Positions 1-9,934 are shown, numbered from the stretch's first letter. The stretch is DNA of 64,000 nucleotides from Mitsuaria sp. GD03876 (GCF_029840635.1 NZ_JAOCCU010000023.1:40593-104592); one strand, 5' to 3'. A program made the numbers and translations. Notes: generated from the letters alone by a model not told the origin.

Positions 1-102
1 GCGTCGCCGTCGCCACGAGCGCACGGCGACCGCGGGCGCGGTGCCCGCCATGCCGGCTTGACCGCCCTCGCGGACGAGCCGGATTCCTGAAGGGAGATGA
101 GG
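1..102. other. Window edge, no gene called
   Basis: The first hundred bases carry no frame I can assign. The only recognisable signal is the purine-rich AGGGAG at 91-96, which serves as the ribosome binding site of the following hydrolase gene. A gene ending just before the window cannot be excluded. Confidence 0.4.
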
Positions 103-1566
103 ATGACGATGAAGCAGGGCGCCGCGACTGGCGCCAGGAAGACACGCGCCGGAAAGACCGGTGACGGGAAGATGGGTGCCGGGAAGACGGGCGCGCTGGC
201 GTTCGCCGCGGCGATGGCGCTCGGCGCGCTCGGCCTGATGGCCGGCACGTCGGCGGGCGCGAAGACGCCTGATGGCGCGAAGGCTCCGGAGGGCGCGAAG
301 TTCGACATGGCGGCCGAGGCCGCGCCCGCGACGACGGCCTGCCCATCGGGCGTGGGCGAGGGCGCGCGCTGCCTGACGGGCCAGGACAGCGCGGGCGCGT
401 TCTACATGATCGTGATGCCCAAGGCCTGGAACGGCGACCTGGTGGTGCATGCGCATGGCGGGCCGTTCCTTGGCGCGCCCACGCTCAAGCGGGTGACCGA
501 GGACGTCGAGCGCTGGACCATCATGCCGAGGCTGGGTTACGCGTTCGCGGCGTCGAGTTACCGGCAGGGCGGCGTCGCGGTGACGGCCGCGGCGGAGGAC
601 AACGAGCGCCTGCGGCGGCTGTTCATCGACAAGGTCGCCAAGCCCAGGCACGTCTACCTGCACGGGCAGTCGTGGGGCGCGAGCGTCGCGGCCAAGGGCG
701 CGGAGCTGTTCGCCGACGGCAAGCCGTACGACGCGGTGCTGCTGACCTCGGGCGTGCTGGGCGGCGGGACGCGCAGCTACGACTTCCGGCTCGACCTGCG
801 GGTCGTCTACCAATCCCTGTGCCGCAACCACCCGCTGCCCAGCGAGCCGCAGTACCCGTTGAACATCGGGTTGCCGCTGGATTCGACGATGAAGCAGCAC
901 GACCTGGCCAAGCGCGTGGACGAGTGCCTCGGGCTGAACAAGCCGGCGGCGGAGCGCACGCCGGAGCAGGCAGCGAAGGTGAAGACGATCGTCGACGTGG
1001 TGCACATCCCGGAGCGCAGCATCCAGTCCCACCTGAACTGGGCGACCTGGCACTTCCAGGACATCGCGTTCAAGCGCACCGGCGGCGCGAGCCCGTTCGG
1101 CAATGTCGGCGCGGTGTACGCGGGTTCCGCCGACGACGCCGCGCTGAACGCCGGCGTCGCGCGCTACACGGCCGATCCGAAGGCGGTGGCGACCCTGTCG
1201 GCGGATGCGGACCTGGGCGGGCGGATTCCGGTGCCGGTGCTGACGGTCCACGCGATCCATGATCCGACGGCGATGGTGGAACTGCAGGAGAGCTTCGGCC
1301 GCACGATGGCCGCGGCCGGACGCGGCGACGCGCTGGTGCAGACCTTCACCGGCGACAAGGACCACAGCTACCTGAGCGATCCGACCTACGCGGCGCTGAT
1401 GTCGGCGCTGTCGACCTGGGCGACGCAGGGAAAGAAACCGACGCCCGAGTCGATCGCCGCCGGCTGCGAGAAGGCCAGGGAGAAGCTGGGGCAGACCTGC
1501 CGTTTCGAGCCGAAGTACCAGGTCCAGCCGCTCGAGTCGCGGGTGGCGAAGCGGGATCGGCCCTGA
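103..1566 (+). CDS. Exported alpha/beta hydrolase (serine hydrolase)
   Basis: A secreted or periplasmic alpha/beta-hydrolase-fold enzyme; the substrate is unknown (esterase or peptidase type). A nucleophile elbow GQSWG puts the candidate Ser at residue 190. An Asp in the AIHDPT strand end (about 387) and a His in DKDHSY (about 421) complete a plausible triad in the canonical order. HAHGGPF near residue 115 resembles the oxyanion-hole HGG motif. ATG codons lie at 97, 103 and 109; AGGGAG at 91-96 touches the first, so 103 (six bases away) is preferred, giving 487 residues. The N-terminus is odd: about 30 Lys/Gly/Thr-rich residues precede an Ala/Leu-rich hydrophobic core, so the signal peptide has an extended basic region. 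It is followed on the same strand by an exported amidohydrolase with about a 90-base gap; co-transcription is possible. Fold call is good, function unknown. Confidence 0.75.
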   Translation: MTMKQGAATGARKTRAGKTGDGKMGAGKTGALAFAAAMALGALGLMAGTSAGAKTPDGAKAPEGAKFDMAAEAAPATTACPSGVGEGARCLTGQDSAGAFYMIVMPKAWNGDLVVHAHGGPFLGAPTLKRVTEDVERWTIMPRLGYAFAASSYRQGGVAVTAAAEDNERLRRLFIDKVAKPRHVYLHGQSWGASVAAKGAELFADGKPYDAVLLTSGVLGGGTRSYDFRLDLRVVYQSLCRNHPLPSEPQYPLNIGLPLDSTMKQHDLAKRVDECLGLNKPAAERTPEQAAKVKTIVDVVHIPERSIQSHLNWATWHFQDIAFKRTGGASPFGNVGAVYAGSADDAALNAGVARYTADPKAVATLSADADLGGRIPVPVLTVHAIHDPTAMVELQESFGRTMAAAGRGDALVQTFTGDKDHSYLSDPTYAALMSALSTWATQGKKPTPESIAAGCEKAREKLGQTCRFEPKYQVQPLESRVAKRDRP

Positions 1567-1653
1567 TCGTCCCCCGACGGTGTCCCCACTTTGGGAGAAG
1601 CCAATCCCCGCTTGGAGGGGAAGAATCGACGGCTCCGATCCAAGGAGCCTGCC

Positions 1654-3663
1654 ATGTTCACCGACCTCATCCGCATCGGCCGCGAGGACGCGCCGCAAGG
1701 CAACCGCCGCGATTTCATGGAGGCCGCGGCCGCGCTCGGGCTGAGCGTGATGGCCGGGCCGGTGCTGGCGCAGGCGGGACAGGGCGGCGCGCCTGAGCTG
1801 ATCCTGCGCAACGGCCGCGTCACGACGATGGATCCCGCCAGGCCCGAAGCCAGCGCCATCGCGCTGCGCGATGGTGTCGTGATGGCCGTCGGCACGGATG
1901 CCGAGATCGGCAGGCTCGCCGGCTCGAAGACCCGCATCGTCGACCTCGAGAAGCGCCGCGTGATCCCGGGCCTGACCGACTCCCACATGCACATCATCCG
2001 GGGCGGCCTCAACTTCAACATGGAGCTGCGCTGGGACGGCGTGCGCTCGCTCGGCGCGGCGCTGCTGATGCTCAAGGAGCAGGCGGCGCGCACGCCGGCG
2101 CCGCAGTGGGTCCGGGTCGTCGGCGGCTGGAACGAGTTCCAGTTCGACGAGAAGCGCATGCCGACGCTGGCCGAGCTCAACGCAGCCGCGCCCGACACGC
2201 CGGTGTTCGTGCTCAACCTCTACAACCAGGCCTTCCTGAACCGCGCGGCGCTGCGCGCGGTCGGCTACACGAAGGACACGCCGCAGCCCGCCGGCGCGAT
2301 CATCGAGCGCGACGCGCGCGGCGAACCCACCGGGCTGCTGCTCGCCGAGCCGAACGCCTTCATCCTCTACAACACGCTGAACCTCGGCCCCAAGCTCGAT
2401 CCGGAGCAGCAGCTCAACTCGACGCTGCACTTCATGCGCGAGGAGAACCGGCTCGGCGTGACCTCGGTGGGCGACGCCGGCGGCGGCTTCCAGAACTACC
2501 CGGACGACTACGCGATCATCGACAAGCTCGCCAAGGAAGGCCGGCTGACGGTGCGCATCGCCTACAACCTGTTCCCGCAGAAGGCGAAGCAGGAACTGGC
2601 CGACTTCCAGCGCTGGGCCCGCAGCGGGCGTCCTGGCGACGGCACCGACTTCTACAAGCTCAACGGCGCCGGCGAGATGCTGGCCTTCAGCGCGGCGGAC
2701 TTCGAGGACTTCCTGGTGCCGCGGCCGGAGATGCCGGCGTCGATGGAAAGCGACCTGGAGGGCGTGGTGCGTTTCCTGGCCGGCAACGGCTGGCCCTGGC
2801 GCATGCACGCGACCTACAACGAGACGGTGTCGCGCAGCCTGGACGTGTTCGAGAAGGTCCATCGCGATCACCCGATCGACAAGCTCGGTTGGTTCTTCGA
2901 CCACTGCGAGACGGTGACGCCGCAGAACCTGGAGCGGATCAAGCGCCTGGGCGGCGGCATCGCGGTGCAGAACCGGATGTCGATGCAAGGCGAGTACTTC
3001 ATCCGGCGCTACGGGCTGAAGGCGACGGCGGAGACGCCGCCGGTCAAGCGGATGCTGGAGATGGGGCTGCCGGTGTCGCTGGGCACCGACGCGACGCGGG
3101 TGAACAGCTACAACCCGTGGCAGGCGCTGTACTGGCTGGTGTCGGGCCGCACGATCGGCGGCACGGTGCTGTATCCGGAGGAACGCCGGCTGGACCGCCT
3201 GGCCGCGCTGCGGCTGATGACGGCGGACGGGGCCTGGTTCTCGCGCGAGACCGGGAAGAAGGGCGTGCTCAAGGCCGGGGCGTTCGGCGACCTGGCGGTG
3301 CTGGACCGCGATTTCCTGACGGTGCCCGAGGACCAGATCCAGGACATCACCTCGGTGCTGACCGTGGTGGCGGGCAAGCCGGTGCATGGTAGCGGGGCCT
3401 ACGCGGCGCTGGCGCCGGCGCTGCCGCCGGCGATGCCGGACTGGTCGCCGGTGCGCAGCTATGGCGGCTACCAGGCGCGCAAGGGCTCGACCTCGTCATC
3501 GACGAGCGACGCGGAACGCCGCTACCAGTACGCCGCGAGGTGCGGCTGCGCCAGCGCCTGCGGCGTGCACGGCCACGATCACGCGGCGGTGGCCAGCGCC
3601 GCGCGCGATGCGTCGGCGGCGCAGGCCTTCTGGGGCGCGATGGGGTGCAGTTGCTACGTGTGA
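1654..3663 (+). CDS. Tat-exported amidohydrolase, YtcJ-like (amidohydrolase_3)
   Basis: A metal-dependent amidohydrolase of the YtcJ/N-acyl amidase-like group, probably periplasmic. The N-terminus has a twin-arginine motif (NRRDFM) followed by an Ala/Leu-rich stretch ending near VLAQA, as in Tat signals. The barrel signature DSHMHI supplies metal ligands His111 and His113. FDHCET and GTDATRV (Asp479) are the later metal and catalytic positions expected in this family. The frame is open upstream to a TTG at 1591, but AAGGAG at 1642-1647 sits six bases before ATG 1654, so the protein is taken as 669 residues. The last 50 residues are unusual: after the amidohydrolase domain comes a Ser-rich linker and a Cys/His-rich tail (Cys630, 632, 636, His639, 641, 643 and a terminal C-S-C-Y-V), which looks metal-binding. 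Substrate unknown. Confidence 0.85.
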   Translation: MFTDLIRIGREDAPQGNRRDFMEAAAALGLSVMAGPVLAQAGQGGAPELILRNGRVTTMDPARPEASAIALRDGVVMAVGTDAEIGRLAGSKTRIVDLEKRRVIPGLTDSHMHIIRGGLNFNMELRWDGVRSLGAALLMLKEQAARTPAPQWVRVVGGWNEFQFDEKRMPTLAELNAAAPDTPVFVLNLYNQAFLNRAALRAVGYTKDTPQPAGAIIERDARGEPTGLLLAEPNAFILYNTLNLGPKLDPEQQLNSTLHFMREENRLGVTSVGDAGGGFQNYPDDYAIIDKLAKEGRLTVRIAYNLFPQKAKQELADFQRWARSGRPGDGTDFYKLNGAGEMLAFSAADFEDFLVPRPEMPASMESDLEGVVRFLAGNGWPWRMHATYNETVSRSLDVFEKVHRDHPIDKLGWFFDHCETVTPQNLERIKRLGGGIAVQNRMSMQGEYFIRRYGLKATAETPPVKRMLEMGLPVSLGTDATRVNSYNPWQALYWLVSGRTIGGTVLYPEERRLDRLAALRLMTADGAWFSRETGKKGVLKAGAFGDLAVLDRDFLTVPEDQIQDITSVLTVVAGKPVHGSGAYAALAPALPPAMPDWSPVRSYGGYQARKGSTSSSTSDAERRYQYAARCGCASACGVHGHDHAAVASAARDASAAQAFWGAMGCSCYV

Positions 3664-3685
3664 GGGCGCTTCCGCAAGCGCGTCA

Positions 3686-4318
3686 TCAGGGCGAAACCGT
3701 CATCCGTGTCTCGCCCGGCCTGAAGTGCCGCAGCAGCTTGCAATCGACGGGGGACGGATGGCAGAGACGGGCCGTGATCGACCGATCCGCTTCCGGGCTG
3801 AGCACGAGTTCGTGATCGTGTGGAGCGAAGCTGAGCAACGCCTTCTCGAGCGCGGGCCGGGGAAGGTCCGGCAGCCGTTCAGCGATCCAGTTCAGGTTGA
3901 CGAGGTGGCCGCTCAGGAGTCCGCCGGGATCGAGCACGGGGACGCCGTCGTGGATCGATAGCGTGGCGCCCGCATGCAGCACCGGCGATTGGGACACCAG
4001 CGCGAGGTGGGTACAAGCGGTGCCGCAGCGGCCGCGCACGTCGACCTGGCGGAACGCCAGCGCGCGATCGAGGGATAGACGCGCATACAGCGGGTCGCCG
4101 CCGTCGACGTCTTCGAAGTGCACGGTGTCGATGCGCATGTGGGTCTCGAAGAGCCGCTCCAGGCGGCGGATGTCGGCGTCCTTGAGATGACCGTTCCGAA
4201 TCCAGAGATCTCGATCCTGGATCGTGATGGACACCGAGGAGACGTTGAATGGCGCGAAGGCACGAACGACCAGGAGGATCGCCGTCAGGGCGATGACGAG
4301 CAGGACAGTGAGCTTCAT
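3686..4318 (-). CDS. Hypothetical membrane-anchored protein
   Basis: I do not recognise this 210-residue protein. A single hydrophobic segment at residues 3-22 without an obvious cleavage site suggests an inner-membrane anchor with a periplasmic soluble domain. Two Cys (in GRCGTACTH) are close enough to form a disulfide. GGAG lies nine bases before the ATG. The downstream convergent amidohydrolase gene ends 22 bases away. Base composition is somewhat less GC-rich than the neighbours. No homologue or function can be named. Confidence 0.55.
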   Translation of the reverse strand: MKLTVLLVIALTAILLVVRAFAPFNVSSVSITIQDRDLWIRNGHLKDADIRRLERLFETHMRIDTVHFEDVDGGDPLYARLSLDRALAFRQVDVRGRCGTACTHLALVSQSPVLHAGATLSIHDGVPVLDPGGLLSGHLVNLNWIAERLPDLPRPALEKALLSFAPHDHELVLSPEADRSITARLCHPSPVDCKLLRHFRPGETRMTVSP

Positions 4319-4584
4319 GCCGGCAGTCTCCGGGCCGGCTACTCACGAGCGCCTTCAGGGTTTGCGTGACGAATCGCTTTCCCGATGAATTCGATGGGTG
4401 GAAGGCGTGGCACGCACTGACCATTGCAAGTGGGATGCGTCCATCGAATCGGCGATCCGCTTCGGACGGCCTTCGGGAATGTCCCAGGCGAATGGCGCAT
4501 CGGCGCCACGGTCTCAATGACCCGACAAGACACTCCGCCTTGGAACCGAACGTCGAACGTCAGTACGCGTCTTCTGGCGCGCGG
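4319..4584. other. Intergenic region, 266 bp
   Basis: No convincing gene on either strand. Overlapping short frames exist but lack ribosome binding sites and codon bias. The stretch presumably holds the promoter of the minus-strand membrane protein and the end of the minus-strand amidohydrolase. I see no clear terminator hairpin. Confidence 0.4.
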
Positions 4585-5493
4585 TCAGGGCGCGTCGGCG
4601 ATCCCGAACAGCCTCGCCGCATTGCCCCAGGCGATCTTCCTCGCCGTGTCCGCGGGCAGGTCGCCGAGCCACGTCCGGTACGACGTCATCGTCGCGTCGT
4701 AGGCCTGCCAGCGCTGATTCACCCAGGTGTCGGAGCCGATGAGGAACCGGTCCGGATACTTCACGATCAGCGCCCGCCAGTCGGGGCAGAGCCGGCCGTC
4801 CTCGCAGGTCAGGCCGGGCCGGTAGGACAACTCGCCCATCAGCTTCGGGTACTTCGCGAGCAAGGCCGCCACGCGCTCGATCGGCGCGCCGTCGATGCCG
4901 GTGTGCGCCCAGATCAGCATCGCCTCGCGGCCCTTGCTGGGCGTCGCGTCCATCAGCAGCTCGATCGCCTCGTCGTCCACGTGCGCCAGCACGACCAGCG
5001 CCTTCTCTTCCGCGAGCGCCATCAGCTTGCGCGCCACCGGACCGCGTGCATTCGCGCTGTCGTAGAGGTGGAACTCGCCGATCCCGCGGTACGGGCCCGA
5101 CGCGGTGCCGCGCGCCAACTCCTCCTGGACCATGCGATGGATGCTCTCGTCGCGGAACCAGTTGTCGTAGTCCGCTCGCGTGCGATAGAGCCGGATGAAG
5201 GGCACGACCGTCACGCCGGCGGCACGCGTCTCCGCCAGCGATGCCAAGGCGCGCGTGCCGTCGTTGGGACGCGAGTTCGACAGGATCGCCTTCACCCCGT
5301 TGCGCTTCATCCGCGCGAGCACGTCCGCCGGCGGATGCGGGCCCTCGCGGCCGTTCCAGGCTTCCTCGTTGTAGTGCAAGTGCGCGTCGAAGATCGGGCC
5401 CGTGTACTCTGCGGCTCGGACATCGCGCGCCGCAGCGAGGGACATCGCCATCGCGGCGAGGAACGGCAGCAGCAGACGCGGGGCAGGGCGCAT
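4585..5493 (-). CDS. Exported amidohydrolase_2 family protein
   Basis: A TIM-barrel metal-dependent hydrolase of the amidohydrolase_2 (decarboxylase/lactonase-like) family. After a Sec signal (residues 1 to about 25, ending ARDVRA) comes the metal motif [31 protein letters not shown] and LIGSDTW follow in the order of barrel strands beta5 to beta8; the Asp of GSDTW is the expected catalytic residue. The frame is open further upstream to 5592, but the ATG at 5493 is preceded by GGAG six bases away, starts directly on a signal peptide, and removes an overlap with the divergent membrane protein gene. 302 residues. The substrate cannot be deduced; the export signal is unusual for this mostly cytoplasmic family. 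Confidence 0.8.
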   Translation of the reverse strand: MRPAPRLLLPFLAAMAMSLAAARDVRAAEYTGPIFDAHLHYNEEAWNGREGPHPPADVLARMKRNGVKAILSNSRPNDGTRALASLAETRAAGVTVVPFIRLYRTRADYDNWFRDESIHRMVQEELARGTASGPYRGIGEFHLYDSANARGPVARKLMALAEEKALVVLAHVDDEAIELLMDATPSKGREAMLIWAHTGIDGAPIERVAALLAKYPKLMGELSYRPGLTCEDGRLCPDWRALIVKYPDRFLIGSDTWVNQRWQAYDATMTSYRTWLGDLPADTARKIAWGNAARLFGIADAP

Positions 5494-5590
5494 GGGGAGC
5501 TCCGGGGCGGTCGGGTTTCGGCAGATTCTGCGCGGGAACCAGCCTTGCCCGCCACGGGCGACATCGCCAGTCGCCTCATGGAGTCTCGTC

Positions 5591-6076
5591 ATGCCTCATT
5601 TCCCGCTCCGCAGCCTTCGCCCCGCCGATCTCATCCGTGAATCGCTGATCGCCGGCCTCGCCTCCGGGCTGCTCTCGGCCCTCGCCGTGTCCTGGGGAAG
5701 CCGCGCCGGCGGCCATCGCGCCGTGGCCGGCCTCAACGCACCCAGTCATTGGCTGTGGGGCGACGAGGCCCTGGCGTCCGACGAACTGAACCTGCGCCAC
5801 ACCGCCGTCGGCGTGACCACGCACCTGGGCTCGGCGCTGTTCTGGGGCAGCATTTACGCGCTGATGCGCGGCTGGCATCGCCGCCCGACGCCGGTCAACG
5901 CCGCCACCGACGCGATCACCCTCACGGGCGTCGCGCTCGTTACCGACTACCTGCTCGTGCCCAAGCGCCTGACGCCGGGCTTCGAGGCGCGGCTCACGCC
6001 GCCGCGCCTGGGTGTCGTCTACCTCGCGCTGGCCGGCGGGCTGCTGCTCGGCGCGTTGTGCAGCGAACGGGATTGA
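5591..6076 (+). CDS. Hypothetical integral membrane protein
   Basis: A 161-residue membrane protein of unknown function. Hydrophobic segments are visible near residues 20-40, 80-95, 115-130 and 140-158, suggesting four transmembrane helices. GGAG at 5580-5583 lies seven bases before the ATG; the frame is open further upstream but that part overlaps the divergent amidohydrolase. It stands between divergent and convergent genes, so it is probably monocistronic. Confidence 0.6.
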   Translation: MPHFPLRSLRPADLIRESLIAGLASGLLSALAVSWGSRAGGHRAVAGLNAPSHWLWGDEALASDELNLRHTAVGVTTHLGSALFWGSIYALMRGWHRRPTPVNAATDAITLTGVALVTDYLLVPKRLTPGFEARLTPPRLGVVYLALAGGLLLGALCSERD

Positions 6077-6172
6077 CCAGGGCGTGACGGCCCGGGCCGT
6101 GGCCGTCCCGGCAACCGCGTGGCCGCCGCCGGCCTCAGCGGCCGTGGCGGCGGCATCGGTCGCGCGAAGGAT

Positions 6173-8092
6173 TCACTCGATCGACAGCACGGTCACCGAC
6201 CGCGCCGGCAGTTTCAGCGTCCGGCCCAGCGTGAGCCGTTCGCCCGACATCACGTCCAGCGCCGACTCGCCGCCGCGCAGCATCTCCGGGAAGCGCGCCA
6301 GGTCGAGCTCCCGCGCCTCGCGCGCCTTGTTCATCACCAGCATCACGCGCCGGCCAGCCAGGCCCTTGGCCGCGTCGTAGCGGAACAGCACATAGCTCTC
6401 GGCCATCGGCGCGTACTGCATCAGCGCGCCGTCATGCACCAGCCGCTCGCCCTTGCGCCAGTTCAGCAGGCGCTTGAGCCACGCCTGCGCGCCGGCCTGT
6501 CGCTCGCCCAGCCCCGCGCCGGTGAACGCGTTGACCGCGTCGCCGGCCCAGCCGCCGGGGAAGTCCGCCCGCACCGCGCCGTCGTCGCGGTGGCGCGGGC
6601 TGGTCATCAGGATCTCCGAGCCGTAGAAGAACTGCGGAATGCGCCGCACCACGCCCAGGTAAGCCCAGGCCATCTTCGTCAGGTCCAGGTCCTCGTGCAG
6701 GACGCTGTAGGTCCGCGGCGTGTCGTGGTTGCCCTCGAACAGCACCAGGTTGGCCGGGTCCGGATAGACGAAGTCGTGCGCCAGCGCCTCGTACAGCCGC
6801 GTGAAGCCGCCGTCGTGCGAGTCCGGCTGGTTCAGCCCCGCCAGCAGCGCCTCCTGCAACGGGAAGTCCATCAGGCTGGGCAGCGACGACACGTAGCCGT
6901 CGTGGTTGCGCTTGCCCGCCTGCCAGTACGACACCACCGCGGGATGCGGGCTCCACTCCTCGCCGACGATGTTGAGCCGCGGGTACTCGTCCTTGAGCCG
7001 CTTCGACCACGCGGCCAGGAAGTCCTTGTCCGAGTAGCTGTAGGTGTCCGTGCGCACGCCCGCCAGGCCGGCCGTCTCGATCCACCACAGGCTCATCTGC
7101 GTCAGGTAGGTCGCCACCAGCGGCTGGCGCTGGTTCAGGTCGGGCATGCCCGGGCTGAACCAGCCGTCGCTGAAGCGCTTGCGGTCGCTCGGCGCCGCGT
7201 ACGGGTCCTGCAGCGACATCCGCGCGTGATGCGTCTCGGTGTACTGGGGCCAGGTATTGACCCAGTCCGCCGTCGGCAGGTCCGACATCCATGCGTGATG
7301 CCCGCCGATGTGGTTCAGCACGATGTCCTGGATCAGGCCCAGCCCATGGCGCTTGGCCTCGGCGGACAGGCGCACGTAGTCGGCGTTGGTGCCGAAGCGC
7401 GGATCGATCTTGTAGAAGTCGGTCGCGCCGTAGCCGTGATAACTCCACTGCGGGCTGTCGTTCACCGACAGCGGCGTCGGCCACAGCATCGTGAAGCCCA
7501 TCGCCGCGATGTAGTCCAGGTGCGCCGTCAGGCCCGCCAGGTCGCCGCCGTGCCGGCCGCCCGGGTCGTCGCGGCGCAGGCCCTCGGCCATGCCGGGCAC
7601 CTCGTCGTTGCCGGGGTCGCCGTTGGCGAAACGGTCCGGCACCACCAGGTAGATCGCGTCCTTCGGCCCGAAGCTCTCGCGCTGCGCCGATCCCGGCGCG
7701 CGCTCGCGCAGCGGGTAGCGGTGCTCGGCGACGAGCTGGCCGTCACGCTTGAAGCGCAGCGTCAGCGTGCCGGGCCGGGCGGTGGGCAGGAGACGCAGGT
7801 CGACGAACAGGTAATTCGGGCTGTCCCCGCGCCGCGTGCCCGCCAGCGCCACGCCGGGCACCGGGTCGAGCTCGATCTGCAGCGCGCCGATGCCGGCGCC
7901 GTGCAGCATCAGCTGCAGTTCGGGCGACTTCATGCCGACCCACCAGTCCGGCGGCTCGACGCGGTCGATCGTCACCGCGGCGGTGGAGGAGACGGGAGCG
8001 GCCGTCGCGGCGGCGGCGGGAGTGTGCGTCATGACGAGAAGGCTCAAGGCGAGGGAAACGAGGGGCAGCGGAAGGCGGGTCAGGGCGGTCAT
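6173..8092 (-). CDS. Exported GH13 neopullulanase/cyclomaltodextrinase-like enzyme
   Basis: A glycoside hydrolase family 13 enzyme acting on alpha-1,4 (and possibly alpha-1,6) bonds of maltodextrins or pullulan, probably in the periplasm. It has a signal peptide (residues 1 to about 29), an N-terminal beta-sandwich resembling the cyclomaltodextrinase N-domain (about 38-130, with EPPDWWVGM), and the GH13 barrel (about 140-550). DIVLNH, GVRTDTYS (nucleophile Asp349), VGEEW (acid/base Glu378) and EGNHDTPR (Asp457) are present. A C-terminal beta domain follows. The overall plan resembles Bacteroides SusA. It starts 12 bases after the stop of the upstream alpha-amylase, so the two form an operon, likely expressed from the divergent promoter region at 9911-10117. 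All three catalytic acids are intact. Confidence 0.9.
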   Translation of the reverse strand: MTALTRLPLPLVSLALSLLVMTHTPAAAATAAPVSSTAAVTIDRVEPPDWWVGMKSPELQLMLHGAGIGALQIELDPVPGVALAGTRRGDSPNYLFVDLRLLPTARPGTLTLRFKRDGQLVAEHRYPLRERAPGSAQRESFGPKDAIYLVVPDRFANGDPGNDEVPGMAEGLRRDDPGGRHGGDLAGLTAHLDYIAAMGFTMLWPTPLSVNDSPQWSYHGYGATDFYKIDPRFGTNADYVRLSAEAKRHGLGLIQDIVLNHIGGHHAWMSDLPTADWVNTWPQYTETHHARMSLQDPYAAPSDRKRFSDGWFSPGMPDLNQRQPLVATYLTQMSLWWIETAGLAGVRTDTYSYSDKDFLAAWSKRLKDEYPRLNIVGEEWSPHPAVVSYWQAGKRNHDGYVSSLPSLMDFPLQEALLAGLNQPDSHDGGFTRLYEALAHDFVYPDPANLVLFEGNHDTPRTYSVLHEDLDLTKMAWAYLGVVRRIPQFFYGSEILMTSPRHRDDGAVRADFPGGWAGDAVNAFTGAGLGERQAGAQAWLKRLLNWRKGERLVHDGALMQYAPMAESYVLFRYDAAKGLAGRRVMLVMNKAREARELDLARFPEMLRGGESALDVMSGERLTLGRTLKLPARSVTVLSIE

Positions 8093-8104
8093 CCTGCACG
8101 GCCT

Positions 8105-9910
8105 TCAGCGAAGACGGAAGACCTGCACCGACTGCGGCGCGACGGTCAGCATCAGGCGGCCCCGCGCGTCGACGACCGGTGCCGCCCCGCGCGACGCGCC
8201 CTTGGCGGGGACTGCGCTCGCGGCGGCAGCGCCGACTGTACGGTCCGTGCCGACCGCGCCACCCGTGGCGGCGGCGGTCGAGGCGGCGTGCAGCACGCGC
8301 AGCCGCGCCTTCGGCGGCAGCCCGGGCAGTGCGATGTCCGCCGCCTGCTGCCCATAGTTGATGACGACCAGCACGCGCTGGCCCTGGAAGACGCGCTGGA
8401 AGCTCAGCACGCGGCCTTGCGCGAGCGGCGCCTCGTAGCGGCCGCGGGCGATCGCCGGCTGGCTGTTGCGCAGCGCCAGCATCGCCTTGTAGAAGTTCAG
8501 CAGCGAGCCCGGATCGGCCGCCTGCGCCCGCGCGTTGTGCGTGGCGATGTTGGGCGAGATCGGCCGGAACGGCGTGCCGCCGGAGAAGCCGCCGGCGTCG
8601 GCGGTCCAGCTCATCGGCGCGCGCAGCGGCGCGTCGCCGGGCAGGCCTGGCACGCCGGCCTGGCCGATCTCCTCGCCGTAGTAGAGGAAGGGCGTGCCCG
8701 GCAGCAGCAGGTAGGTCGCGGCGGCCAGCTTGTAGCGCGCCTCGTCGCCGTCGAACTGGTCCCACGGCCGCTTGCCCGCGAAGATGTCGTGATTGCTCAG
8801 CATCGTCGCCATCGACAGCGGCGACTCGGCGAAGAACCGCGCGACCTGCGCCACGGCCTCGTCCGCGCCGTCGCCGCCCTTGGCCGCGTCGATCACCGCG
8901 CGCTCCAGCCCGAAGGCGAACGCGCTGCCGCACAGGTCCTGGCGCGTGTAGACCTTGGGCTCCGCGGTCGCCTCGCAGACGACGAAACGATGCGGATAGC
9001 GCTTGATCTGCCGCGTGAACCAGCCGGTCAGCGCGCGGCTCTCGGGCTGGTCGTTCCAATCCTTGGCGTTGTTCTCGATCAGGTGCGGCACCGCGTCGAG
9101 CCGGTAGCCGTCCAGCCCGCGGTTGAGCCAGAAGCGCAGGTTGTCGGCGTGGTACTTCACCACCGCCGGGTTGCGCATGTCGAAGTCCGGCATGTGCGGC
9201 CCGAACGTGGCGAAGTAGCGCGGCGTGCCGGCCGGCGCGTCGGGCTTGGGCGGGGCGCTCGCGCCTTCGGCGACCTCGGGCACTTCCTCGCCGGGCAGGT
9301 ACCACGGCGTCTTGCCCCAGATGTCCCAGTCCTTGAGCGCGGGCAGGGGCTCGGTCGTCCACACGAACCAGTCGCGCCAGGGGCTCGCCGGATCGGACAC
9401 CGCGGAGCGGAACAGCGGGTGCTCCCGCGCGCCGTGGTTGATCACGTAGTCCATCACCACGCCGATGCCGCGCCGGTGGGCCTCGCGGATCAATGCGTCG
9501 AAATCGGCCAGCGTGCCGTATTGCGGCTCGATGGCGCGGTAGTCCGTCGTCGCGTAGCCGTGGTCGCGGTCGGCGCTGGCGGTGATCGGCATCAGCCAGA
9601 TTCCCTTGATGCCGAGGTCCTTCAGGTAGTCCAGCCGCTGGGTCACGCCGCGCAGGTCGCCGATGCCGTCGCCGTCGCTGTCCTGGAAACCGCGGACGAA
9701 GATCTCCATGAACGCGCCGTGCTGCCAGCCCTCCGGCAGCGTGCCGCGGCCGCGGACCTCGGGCACCGGGGACAGGTCGACCGGCGCGGCGACGCGGGCC
9801 GCCGCCGCGGTGGGCGCGACGCTCGCCGCGTCGGCGGGGCGGCCGGCGGCCAGCGCGGCCGTCCCGCTCAGGACGGCCAGCAGGGCGGCGACGGTCGGGC
9901 GGTGAGTCAT
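8105..9910 (-). CDS. Exported GH13 alpha-amylase
   Basis: An alpha-amylase/oligo-1,6-glucosidase-like GH13 enzyme of 601 residues. A Sec signal (about 1-29) and an Ala/Pro linker precede the barrel. DYVINHG, GYRLDAVPH (nucleophile Asp272), VCEAT (acid/base Glu313) and SNHD (Asp375) are the conserved GH13 regions. A C-terminal beta domain follows, carrying an Ala/Gly/Thr-rich insertion at about 544-578. The frame extends upstream to 9988, but the ATG at 9910 starts the signal peptide and has GGAG eight bases upstream. First gene of a two-gene operon and divergent to the pullulanase gene. One of two near-identical 13-bp motifs lies 25 bases upstream of the start, suggesting shared maltose-type control. 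Confidence 0.9.
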   Translation of the reverse strand: MTHRPTVAALLAVLSGTAALAAGRPADAASVAPTAAAARVAAPVDLSPVPEVRGRGTLPEGWQHGAFMEIFVRGFQDSDGDGIGDLRGVTQRLDYLKDLGIKGIWLMPITASADRDHGYATTDYRAIEPQYGTLADFDALIREAHRRGIGVVMDYVINHGAREHPLFRSAVSDPASPWRDWFVWTTEPLPALKDWDIWGKTPWYLPGEEVPEVAEGASAPPKPDAPAGTPRYFATFGPHMPDFDMRNPAVVKYHADNLRFWLNRGLDGYRLDAVPHLIENNAKDWNDQPESRALTGWFTRQIKRYPHRFVVCEATAEPKVYTRQDLCGSAFAFGLERAVIDAAKGGDGADEAVAQVARFFAESPLSMATMLSNHDIFAGKRPWDQFDGDEARYKLAAATYLLLPGTPFLYYGEEIGQAGVPGLPGDAPLRAPMSWTADAGGFSGGTPFRPISPNIATHNARAQAADPGSLLNFYKAMLALRNSQPAIARGRYEAPLAQGRVLSFQRVFQGQRVLVVINYGQQAADIALPGLPPKARLRVLHAASTAAATGGAVGTDRTVGAAAASAVPAKGASRGAAPVVDARGRLMLTVAPQSVQVFRLR

Positions 9911-9934
9911 CTCACGGTCTCCAGATTTTGTTCT

